A stretch of 26,966 bases of DNA from NCBI GenBank assembly GCA_046733635.1, contig JBKPPO010000356.1, forward strand, positions 1 through 26,966, in the 5' to 3' direction. A program made the translations under genes and the position numbers. Within the stretch, counting starts at the first letter, position 1. Each line of letters starts with the position of its first letter. The notes beneath the pieces are model-generated. The model saw only the letters and a list, made by a program, of their open reading frames with translations. It was not told the DNA's origin and ran no database searches. Of this stretch, positions 16,069 through 23,132 are shown in pieces. The stretch is from CADEED01 sp046733635. GTDB lineage: Bacteria; Pseudomonadota; Gammaproteobacteria; Steroidobacterales; Steroidobacteraceae.

Positions 16069-16788
16069 ATGGCGCGCATACGAAGCGAAGCACAGACAGC
16101 CACCCTGCTCCTGATCGAGGATCACCGCGACATCGCCGAAATGATCGCGGAATACTTCGAGCAACGCGGCTACACGATCGACCATGCCGCGGACGGCGTC
16201 ACCGGCCTGCATCTCGCGGTGTCGAACGCTTATGACGCCATCATCGCCGATGTGATGTTGCCCGGCATCGACGGCATCGCCTTGTGCCGAAAATTGCGTG
16301 ACGAAGCGAGGCGGGACACGCCGTTGCTCATGCTGACGGCGCGCGACACGCTCGACGACAAGCTGGTCGGCCTCGACGCGGGAGCGGACGACTATCTGGT
16401 GAAGCCCTTCGAGATCCGTGAGCTCGAGGCGCGGGTTCGCACGCTGATGCGCCGGCACCGCGGCACGCTGGGGCGCGAGACGTTGAAGGTGGGCGAACTC
16501 GTGCTCGACACGGCCACACTGGTGGTCACACGCGGCGGCACGCCGATCAAGCTCATGCCCATCGGCATCAAACTTCTGACCATCCTCATGCGAGCGTCGC
16601 CCCGAGTGGTCAGCCGTCAGCAACTCGAGCATGAAGTCTGGGGCGACGTCCTGCCAGACTCGGACACGCTGCGCAGCCACCTGTATGCGCTGCGCCGTGC
16701 CATCGACAGACCCTTCAGCCGCTCGCTACTGCACACGCTTCCGGGCCTGGGCTACCGGCTCAGCGATGACGATCCGCCCGGACAGTGA
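16069..16788 (+). CDS. OmpR/PhoB-family response regulator
   Basis: A 239-residue regulator from the ATG at 16069-16071; the open frame starts 19 codons earlier but that part lacks homology. The receiver domain (about residues 10-125) shows the acidic pair IEDH, the phospho-acceptor Asp61 in IADVMLPGIDG, LTARD, and KPFEIREL with the conserved Lys. The C-terminal winged helix (about 140-235) contains VVSRQQLEHEVWGD and SLLHTLPGLGYRLS, typical of OmpR-type DNA binding. Its last 23 bases overlap the kinase gene, so the pair is translationally coupled. The target genes cannot be read from the sequence. Confidence 0.95.
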   Translation: MARIRSEAQTATLLLIEDHRDIAEMIAEYFEQRGYTIDHAADGVTGLHLAVSNAYDAIIADVMLPGIDGIALCRKLRDEARRDTPLLMLTARDTLDDKLVGLDAGADDYLVKPFEIRELEARVRTLMRRHRGTLGRETLKVGELVLDTATLVVTRGGTPIKLMPIGIKLLTILMRASPRVVSRQQLEHEVWGDVLPDSDTLRSHLYALRRAIDRPFSRSLLHTLPGLGYRLSDDDPPGQ

Positions 16789-18064
16789 CAGCCGCGTGCG
16801 CGCCTGGCTCGGCCGGGCGTTCCTGCTGCAGGTGGGGCTCATCAGCATCGCTGCCGTGGTCGGCGTGTTCATTGCGGGCGCGCTGCTGGAACGCTCGCTG
16901 ATTCGCGCCGCGCTGACTGACGAAGTGGCGCACTTCTGGCGGCAGCGCGATGCCGACCCGCGCTTCCAGTTGCCCAACACCCGCAACCTGCGCGGGTATT
17001 TCCATGAGAATGTCCCGGCGGCACTTCGCGACATGCCGGTCGGGAACGAGTATTGGGAGAAGGATGGCGTCCGCTACCTCGTCAATGTCACGGAGCGGAA
17101 CGGGCAACGTCTGTACCTCGTGTTCGACCGTTCCAACGTCAATCGGCTCGCCACGTATTACGGACTCGTGCCATTGGCCGGCGCGTTGCTCGTCCTTTAC
17201 GTTTCCGCATGGTTCGCATTCCACCGCGTGCGCCGCGCGGTATCCCCCATGATCGCGCTGGCGCGCAAGGTGCGCGAGCTGGAAGCGGATCCGGCGAACA
17301 TCGCGCGTGTGCAGGCGCTGCAGGTGCCGGACGGTGCGGACGACGAGGTACGCGAGCTCACTGGCGCACTGCTGCGATACTCGCAACGGCTCGCGCTGTT
17401 CCTCGAACGCGAGCGGCAGTTCACGCGCGACGCCAGTCACGAGTTGCGCAGCCCGCTCACCGTGATCCGCATGGCCGCAAGTCTCCTGCTCGACGATGCC
17501 GGGCTCACGCCCGCACAACGGCGCACGGCCGAGCGCATCCAGCGCGCATGCCAGGACATGGAAGCGCTCACTCATGCGTTCCTGCTGCTCGCGCGCGAAA
17601 CCGAGACCGGGTTGCCGCTCGAAGCCGTGTGCGTCAACGAGGTTCTCGTCGAAGAGCTGGAGCGGGCCCGAACGCTCGCCGTCGACAAGCCGGTGACGTC
17701 CGCCCTGCACGGCACGCATCGGTTGTATCTCGACGCGCCCGAACAGGTGGTCAGCATCCTGCTGGGCAATCTGCTTCGCAATGCGTTCCTGTACACCGAG
17801 TCCGGCGAGGTGACGATCCATATCGGCGATGGCGTGGTGATCATCCGCGACACCGGCGTGGGCATTCCCGCCGACGAGATCGATGCGATGTTCCGTCCGT
17901 TCGTACGCGGTGAAGCCAGCCTGCGTGGCGGTCACGGCGTGGGACTCACCATCGTGCAGCGACTATCGGACCGCTTCGGCTGGCCCGTGCGAATCACGAG
18001 CGAGCGGGGTGTCGGAACGACGGTCGAGGTCTCGTTTCCCGATGGGCGTTCCCACGTCGCGTGA
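16766..18064 (+). CDS. Sensor histidine kinase, partner of the OmpR-type regulator
   Basis: A 432-residue membrane kinase from the ATG at 16766-16768, which lies inside the response regulator's 3' end. TM1 (about residues 18-40) and TM2 (about 131-152) flank a periplasmic sensor of roughly 90 residues with no family I recognise (HFWRQRDADPRFQLPNTRNLRGYF...). The H-box FTRDASHELRSPLTVIR carries the phosphorylated His225. The ATPase domain has the N-box NLLRNAFLYTE, G1 DTGVGIP, and G2 GGHGVGLTIV. A HAMP-like linker may lie at about 153-205. All kinase motifs look intact. A hairpin 30 bases downstream (18094-18115) probably ends the transcript. Confidence 0.95.
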   Translation: MTIRPDSDSRVRAWLGRAFLLQVGLISIAAVVGVFIAGALLERSLIRAALTDEVAHFWRQRDADPRFQLPNTRNLRGYFHENVPAALRDMPVGNEYWEKDGVRYLVNVTERNGQRLYLVFDRSNVNRLATYYGLVPLAGALLVLYVSAWFAFHRVRRAVSPMIALARKVRELEADPANIARVQALQVPDGADDEVRELTGALLRYSQRLALFLERERQFTRDASHELRSPLTVIRMAASLLLDDAGLTPAQRRTAERIQRACQDMEALTHAFLLLARETETGLPLEAVCVNEVLVEELERARTLAVDKPVTSALHGTHRLYLDAPEQVVSILLGNLLRNAFLYTESGEVTIHIGDGVVIIRDTGVGIPADEIDAMFRPFVRGEASLRGGHGVGLTIVQRLSDRFGWPVRITSERGVGTTVEVSFPDGRSHVA

Positions 18065-18093
18065 GACCCTGTATCCATCAGGACGAAAGAAGA

Positions 18094-18115
18094 CCGGGCC
18101 GCTCACGCGGCCCGG
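18094..18115. terminator. Bidirectional terminator between the kinase and DUF4397 genes
   Basis: A perfect 9-bp stem, CCGGGCCGC (18094-18102) and GCGGCCCGG (18107-18115), with a TCAC tetraloop. On the minus strand it is followed by TCTTCTTTC, a pyrimidine-rich run, which suits termination of the DUF4397 gene ending at 18141. It would also block read-through from the kinase gene on the other strand. Confidence 0.75.
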
Positions 18116-18140
18116 CTTCCCGCCAGTGCGGAGAGTGGCG

Positions 18141-19718
18141 TCAGCCAGGGCAAGCCGACACACTGGCGTAATCGACCACGATCAGCTGAGGCAGCGCGCC
18201 TTCGCTGCCGTCCTGTCTTGCATCGCGCGCAATCACGTCGAGCACATCACCGCCCGAGAGCGGCAGGTTCGTCACCTGGATCGCGACCACAGCCTTGTTG
18301 GCGGCCGGCGTGACGTACACGTCATATCCACCGGGCGCCACCGACAGGATCGGGGTGCTCGCGCCAAACGGCACTGCCGCGAAGCTGGCCGTCGCCGTGG
18401 CGAAATCCGCACCGGTCGGCAGTAGATAGACGTCGACGTTGCCCGTGCCGGGAGAGCCGTGCGTCACGCGCAGCTTCGTCTCGGTGGCGACCGGCCGCTC
18501 GGAGTTCGTGAGCGCCAGCGCCCGGATAGCCGGTGTGCTGCCGAGATAACCCGTGACGATGGCGGTGAGCTCGGCGCCCTTCGCAGGTTCCAGCGGGAAC
18601 TGCAGCGCAGTCACGCCCGGGTTCCCGGCCGGCGTCACGCTGATGCTGTAGCTGCCGGGCGCGGGCACATTGCCGATACGGCAGGCCTGCGGAAACGCCA
18701 CGCCGCGCGCCAGACCCAGCGCCTCGTTGGTTGGCGTACCCACCACGTCGGCGAGCACATCCACCGCCGGCGCATCCGGCGAGGCATGCACGGCCACCAC
18801 GGACGCGGGCGTCGCCGTGTCGAGCAGTAGCGAAGAGCCCTGGTCGTTCAACGCGACCAGCCGGATCGGCGCCGCACCGGGCCCCGTGTTCTCGATCGCG
18901 GCGATGAGCAGGTCGGCGCCGGCTGCGAGCGGCAACGTGCCGGAATCGTAAACCACGGCCGACGCATTGCCCGCCGCCGTCACACGGATACGGTAGTCCC
19001 CCGCGGGTAGTTCGGGCCGGCCCGTCGTCTCGCCGAACGACAGCGCGCCTTCATTCACGGGCGAGCTGGAGGCAAGCGTGGCGCCGGGTGCGGTCACGTA
19101 GACGTCCACCGACGGCGCGTTCGGAGCGGCGTGTACCACTTGCGCTCGCAGGCTGCCCGGCGCGATTGCGCGACCCGCGGGATTGCTGATGACCAACGCT
19201 TCGATGGGGTCGGCCACCTCGCCCACGGCCAGCACCGTGTAGTCCTGGCTGAAGTCGAGCGCCAGGCGGCGGTCGATCACCACGGCGTTTCCGCCGGGGA
19301 TGATCGCCTCGACCTGCACGCGTGTGGACTCCGCGACGTTGAGGAAACCCGAACCCTGGCCGTAGTCGACATTGGCCAGCGCCTGCGTCCCATTCACCCG
19401 GATGTTCACCGGGGGCGCATCGGGCGCCGCGTGCAACGCGCGCAGGCGCGGCGCAGTGAGGCACTCCAGGTATTCGCGACTGCTGACTTCCGCCGCATCC
19501 AGCGTGTTGTTGCGATTCGCATCGAGGCCGACCTCCAGCAACTTGCCGCCGCCCGCGCAGGTCGCGTCGCCCTTCGGCAGCATGCGTGTCAGCGCAAGCG
19601 AGTTGAGCCCATTGGCTCCGTCAGTACCATTCGTCCCGTTGAAGCCATCCTCGCCATCGTCGCCGCAGGCAACGAGCGTCAGCGCCGCGACAGGCGCAAG
19701 CCAGATCCCCTTGTTCAT
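18141..19718 (-). CDS. Lipoprotein with four DUF4397 repeats
   Basis: A 525-residue product from the ATG at 19716-19718, preceded by GGAGGACAC, a good ribosome site. The signal MNKGIWLAPVAALTLVAC ends in a lipobox with Cys18. A short collagen-like Gly-x-x stretch (GDDGEDGFNGTNGTDGANG) follows, then an EF-hand-like loop DANRNNTLDAAE. Four DUF4397 units come next, each opening with the same phrase: LHAAPDAPPVNIRV, VHAAPNAPSVDVYV, VHASPDAPAVDVLA and THGSPGTGNVDVYL. Each unit of about 100-110 residues is an immunoglobulin-like beta domain. Such proteins sit on the cell surface; their function is unknown. It is divergent from the photolyase-related gene. Confidence 0.9.
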   Translation of the reverse strand: MNKGIWLAPVAALTLVACGDDGEDGFNGTNGTDGANGLNSLALTRMLPKGDATCAGGGKLLEVGLDANRNNTLDAAEVSSREYLECLTAPRLRALHAAPDAPPVNIRVNGTQALANVDYGQGSGFLNVAESTRVQVEAIIPGGNAVVIDRRLALDFSQDYTVLAVGEVADPIEALVISNPAGRAIAPGSLRAQVVHAAPNAPSVDVYVTAPGATLASSSPVNEGALSFGETTGRPELPAGDYRIRVTAAGNASAVVYDSGTLPLAAGADLLIAAIENTGPGAAPIRLVALNDQGSSLLLDTATPASVVAVHASPDAPAVDVLADVVGTPTNEALGLARGVAFPQACRIGNVPAPGSYSISVTPAGNPGVTALQFPLEPAKGAELTAIVTGYLGSTPAIRALALTNSERPVATETKLRVTHGSPGTGNVDVYLLPTGADFATATASFAAVPFGASTPILSVAPGGYDVYVTPAANKAVVAIQVTNLPLSGGDVLDVIARDARQDGSEGALPQLIVVDYASVSACPG

Positions 19719-19778
19719 GTGTCCTCCGTTGGGTCGCACGCCCTTGTGCGCCGTGTGGCGGATGTTCGGGACGGCCGC

Positions 19779-19811
19779 GTGAAAGCGGCGTGAAAGCGGC
19801 GTAAAGGAGAC
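19779..19811. repeat. Three 11-bp tandem repeats in the DUF4397 / photolyase intergenic region
   Basis: GTGAAAGCGGC occurs at 19779-19789 and again at 19790-19800, followed by a degenerate copy GTAAAGGAGAC at 19801-19811 and then GTGAAC. The 11-bp period is close to one DNA turn, as in binding sites of OmpR-family regulators. The site is 61 bases upstream of the DUF4397 start and 99 bases upstream of the leader ORF. Confidence 0.6.
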
Positions 19812-19909
19812 GTGAACGCAGGATTGAATGCGGCGGCACACTCGCTGCATCCAGGAGCTGCGGCGCGGCGTAACTCCTGGGTCGCCGCGTTTTCCACGGA
19901 GGTCCGATC

Positions 19910-19951
19910 ATGCCCGCCATTCAACGACACACCCGTGGGCAGCAGTTCTGA
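19910..19951 (+). CDS. Putative 13-codon leader ORF before the photolyase-related gene
   Basis: ATG at 19910 has a strong Shine-Dalgarno (GGAGG, 19898-19902, seven bases upstream) and encodes MPAIQRHTRGQQF before TGA at 19949-19951. The photolyase ATG follows four bases later and has no ribosome site of its own. This looks like a leader peptide that couples translation to the main gene. An alternative is that the photolyase is really translated from another start. Confidence 0.45.
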   Translation: MPAIQRHTRGQQF

Positions 19952-19955
19952 GCGC

Positions 19956-21479
19956 ATGAGCGCAGGCTCGCAGCCCGGGTTCGTCATCCTGGGAAACCAG
20001 TTGTTTCCGCCGACGCTCCTCCGCGGGCAGCTGCCGCTGCGCGTGTTCATGGCCGAGGATCCCGGGCTGTGCACCTACGTGCGACATCACAAGCAGAAGA
20101 TCGCCCTGTTTTTCGCGGCCATGCGTTCGTATCGCGACGAGCTCGCGTCGTGCGGGTTCGACGTGCACTACGAGACCCTGCCCGAGGAACCGGAGGGTGA
20201 TTACGAAACCCGGCTGTTGCGCTGGATGCGCCAGCACCAGCTCACCGCGCTGCGGCTCTGGGAAGTCGAGGACAAGCCGTTCGAACAGCGGCTGAAGAGT
20301 TTTGCGGCCATGCATGGCTTCGGGCTCGAATTCCTGCCCTCGCCCATGTTCCTGACTACCCGGAAGCAGTTCGGCGACTGGCAAGACGGACGGCGGCTGC
20401 ACATGGCGGACTTCTATCGGTGGCAGCGCCAGCGTCTCGACGTGCTCATGGACCCTGACGGCCACCCGGCCGGCGGACGCTGGTCGTTCGATGAGGACAA
20501 TCGCCGGCCGCTGCCGCGGAAGCTGGCGGTGCCACCGCTGCGGATCGCCACACCCACCGGGCACGTGCGCGAGGTCATCGAGATCGTGGGCCGGAAGTTC
20601 GACCGGCATCCCGGCGAGCTCGAGCCGCAGAAATGGTGGCTGCCGACGACGCGCGCGCAGGCGCTCGCGGGGCTCGACGACTTCCTCGAGAACCGGCTCG
20701 AGTGTTTCGGTCCGTACGAGGATGCGCTGTCGGATCGCGATCCCTTCCTGTTCCATTCCGTGCTCACACCCGCGCTGAACCTCGGACTCGTGACGCCCGC
20801 TGAGGTACTGGAACGCACGCTCGCCGCAGCCACCGAGCGCAACGCACCGATCGCGAGCGTGGAAGGTTTCGTGCGCCAGATCATCGGCTGGCGCGAGTTC
20901 ATCCGGGGTGTCTATCGCCAGCATTCCGACAGGCAGGAAGCTTCCAACTACTTCGGGCACCGCCGGCGTCTCACCGATCACTGGTACCAGGCCACCACCG
21001 GCCTCCTGCCGCTCGACGGCGTGATCCGCAAGACGCAGCGCTGGGGCTGGGCTCACCACATCGAACGGCTCATGGTGGCCGGCAATCTCATGACTCTCTG
21101 CGAGATCGAACCTGCCGAGGCGCATCGGTGGTTCATGGAGATGTTCGTGGACTCGAGCGAGTGGGTGATGGGACCCAATGTGTACGGCATGGCGTTGTTT
21201 GCCGACGGCGGATTGTTCGCGACCAAGCCCTATCTATGCGGAAGCAACTACTTGCGGAAGATGGGGGACTACGGCAGGCCGCGCGCGGGGGAGCCGGATT
21301 GGTGCGAGATATTGGACGGGCTGTATTGGCGGTTCATCGGGCGGCATCGCGAATTCTTCTCCGGACAGGCCAGGCTGAATAGCGCCGTGGCGTTGCTGGA
21401 TCGGATGGCGAGCGATCGCCGCGAGCGCATCCTGGACGCGGCGGAGGCGTTCATCGAGCGCGTGACGGTGGCGGCTTGA
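19956..21479 (+). CDS. Cryptochrome/photolyase family protein, DPRP (FeS-BCP-related) group lacking the Fe-S cysteines
   Basis: A 507-residue flavoprotein of the deoxyribodipyrimidine photolyase-related family. It starts MSAGSQPGFVILGNQLFPP, where the family N-terminus begins. The Rossmann-like N domain (VFMAEDP..., HHKQKIALFFAAMRSYRDEL) covers about residues 1-140. The helical FAD domain shows REFIRGVYRQH, AHHIERLMVAGN, SSEWVMGPNVYGMALFADGGLFATKPY and SNYLRKMGDY. PhrB-type (6-4) photolyases carry a DY-C-x2-C motif here; this protein has DYGRPR, so both cysteines are absent, and the cysteine expected before AHHIERLM is also missing. Only Cys450 in DWCEIL may match. It probably binds FAD and repairs UV lesions or senses light; which one is not clear. 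Confidence 0.88.
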   Translation: MSAGSQPGFVILGNQLFPPTLLRGQLPLRVFMAEDPGLCTYVRHHKQKIALFFAAMRSYRDELASCGFDVHYETLPEEPEGDYETRLLRWMRQHQLTALRLWEVEDKPFEQRLKSFAAMHGFGLEFLPSPMFLTTRKQFGDWQDGRRLHMADFYRWQRQRLDVLMDPDGHPAGGRWSFDEDNRRPLPRKLAVPPLRIATPTGHVREVIEIVGRKFDRHPGELEPQKWWLPTTRAQALAGLDDFLENRLECFGPYEDALSDRDPFLFHSVLTPALNLGLVTPAEVLERTLAAATERNAPIASVEGFVRQIIGWREFIRGVYRQHSDRQEASNYFGHRRRLTDHWYQATTGLLPLDGVIRKTQRWGWAHHIERLMVAGNLMTLCEIEPAEAHRWFMEMFVDSSEWVMGPNVYGMALFADGGLFATKPYLCGSNYLRKMGDYGRPRAGEPDWCEILDGLYWRFIGRHREFFSGQARLNSAVALLDRMASDRRERILDAAEAFIERVTVAA

Positions 21480-21593
21480 CGGCGCCGGCTCGCGGGCTAG
21501 TGGATGAGGGCCGGCGACTTCGTGCTGCCATCCTGCAACCGGATGTGCGGCTGCCCGGTTCAAAGGACGGGCTACCGATCGACCGGAGGGTCA

Positions 21594-23000
21594 ATGCGTT
21601 TTCGAGGTTTCCTGCGCGGCTTGGTGGTGAGCTGCGCCGTGATGAGCTGTGCACAGGCGGCGGAGCCGCCCGGCCCCCTGAGCATCGAACATGTCACCGT
21701 GTTGCCGATGACGCCCGATGGCGCCGTACTGCGAGATCAGACCGTCGTCATCGACAAAGGCCGCATCCAGTGGATCGGTAACGCCGCCACCGCGCCGCAG
21801 CCAGCCGGCCCCGCCCCGCAGAAGATCGACGGCCGCGGCAAGTTCCTGCTGCCGGGCTTCACGGACATGCACATGCACCTGGAGAACGACCGGCTCATGC
21901 GGCTGTACTCCGGCAACGATGCCGTGCCGGACGGTTATATCGATCTCGAGAACGCGCTGTTGCCCTATCTAGCCAATGGCGTGACGCAGATGTTCAACCT
22001 GTCGGCGATGTCCGAGAGCATCGGGCAGAGCGTGCTGGTGGAGAGTGGCCGGGCGCTCGGGCCGCATATCGCTGGCGCTGCGATGATCGACGGATCGCCG
22101 CCCATCTGGTTTCCGGGCATGACACGCGTGGCGGCTACGCCCGACGACGGGCGCCAGGCCGTGCGGGACGCCAAAGCCGAGGGTTACCGGTTCATCAAGA
22201 CGTACAGCAAGCTCACGCCGGAAGCGTTTCTCGCGATCGTCGATGAGGCGCGCAAGAACGGGATGCGGGTGCTCGGGCACATTCCCGGGCGCGAGAGCGG
22301 GCGCACTGCGGATTTCTTCGTGCCGGGGTTCGATCTGGTGGCGCATGCGGAGGAGTTCGCGCAGCAGACCCAGGTGCCGGCGCTGGATCGGATTCCGGAG
22401 TACGTGCGGATGATGAAGGCGAATGGCACCTCGCTGATCGCCACGCTCACGTTGAATGAGCGATTGCTGGAGCAGACGAGGAATCCGGACAGTCTGAAGT
22501 CGCGGGCTGAGCTGCTGCACCTGGATCCGGGTATGTATCAGATGGTGATGCATGCGAATCCGTATCTGCGGGACACGAGCGCGGAGCGCGTGGCGTTTCT
22601 GCAGTCGTTGGTAACGTTCAATCGGGAGTTGGTGCGGGCGTGTGCGGCGGCGGGAGTCCCGGTGCTTACGGGTACCGACAGTCCAGTGCCGGGTATCGTG
22701 CCCGGCTTTTCGCTGCATGATGAGTTCGAGGCACTCGTACGCGCGGGACTCAGTCCGCGTGAAGTGCTGGCGGGGAGTACGCGGCGAGCGGCGGAGTGGT
22801 TAGGCACCGCGGCCGATCGAGGGACTGTCGAAGTGGGCAAGCGTGCCGACCTGGTGTTGCTCGACGCCAATCCTCTCGAATCGATCGCGAACACGCGGCG
22901 CATCACGGCCGTCATGGTCAACGGCCGCCATCGGGACAGGGGATGGCTCGATGTCCAGATGAAGGCATTGGCGATTCGCAACCGGCCGCAGGCTGACTGA
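21594..23000 (+). CDS. Secreted metal-dependent amidohydrolase
   Basis: A 468-residue product from the ATG at 21594, with CCGGAGGG just upstream. Residues 1-23 are a signal peptide (MRFRGFLRGLVVSCAVMSCAQAA), so it acts in the periplasm. The composite-domain start (LSIEHVTVLPMTPDGAVLRDQTVVIDKGRIQWIG) leads into the TIM barrel. The metal site is visible: DMHMHLEND (first two His), FIKTYSK with a Lys that may be carboxylated, VLGHIPGR and LVAHAEEF (further His), and GTDSPVPG with the catalytic Asp. The C-terminal phrase TRRAAEWLGTAADRGTVEVGKRADLVLLDANPL is typical of imidazolonepropionase- and prolidase-like amidohydrolases. The substrate is unknown. The gene stands alone between the photolyase and GH43 genes, in the same direction. 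Confidence 0.92.
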   Translation: MRFRGFLRGLVVSCAVMSCAQAAEPPGPLSIEHVTVLPMTPDGAVLRDQTVVIDKGRIQWIGNAATAPQPAGPAPQKIDGRGKFLLPGFTDMHMHLENDRLMRLYSGNDAVPDGYIDLENALLPYLANGVTQMFNLSAMSESIGQSVLVESGRALGPHIAGAAMIDGSPPIWFPGMTRVAATPDDGRQAVRDAKAEGYRFIKTYSKLTPEAFLAIVDEARKNGMRVLGHIPGRESGRTADFFVPGFDLVAHAEEFAQQTQVPALDRIPEYVRMMKANGTSLIATLTLNERLLEQTRNPDSLKSRAELLHLDPGMYQMVMHANPYLRDTSAERVAFLQSLVTFNRELVRACAAAGVPVLTGTDSPVPGIVPGFSLHDEFEALVRAGLSPREVLAGSTRRAAEWLGTAADRGTVEVGKRADLVLLDANPLESIANTRRITAVMVNGRHRDRGWLDVQMKALAIRNRPQAD

Positions 23001-23044
23001 CATCCGTGGTCAAGCGACTCGGCGGTCCGCAGCGCGATGGGGCC

Positions 23045-23060
23045 ATACGAATATTCGTAT
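23045..23060. promoter_or_regulatory. Perfect 16-bp palindrome upstream of the GH43 gene, candidate operator
   Basis: ATACGAATATTCGTAT is fully self-complementary and strikingly AT-rich for its surroundings. It lies 72 bases before the GH43 ATG. A possible -10 box TACACT is at 23103-23108, though no good -35 is seen. A sugar-responsive regulator is plausible, but the regulator is not in the window. Confidence 0.6.
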
Positions 23061-23132
23061 CCGCGGCCCGGCAGTCCGCATCATGGCGCGCGCGGGTCGG
23101 CCCTACACTCTCCGTTGCCAGCGGAGAGAAGC

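Noticed and set aside
16760..17935. A 391-codon open frame antisense to the histidine kinase gene
   Set aside because: Same shadow effect; the sense frame has all kinase motifs.
19908..21125. A 405-codon open frame antisense to the photolyase-related gene
   Set aside because: GC-rich codon bias keeps the opposite frame open; the composition is Arg/Glu/His-rich without domain, and the sense frame has clear homology.
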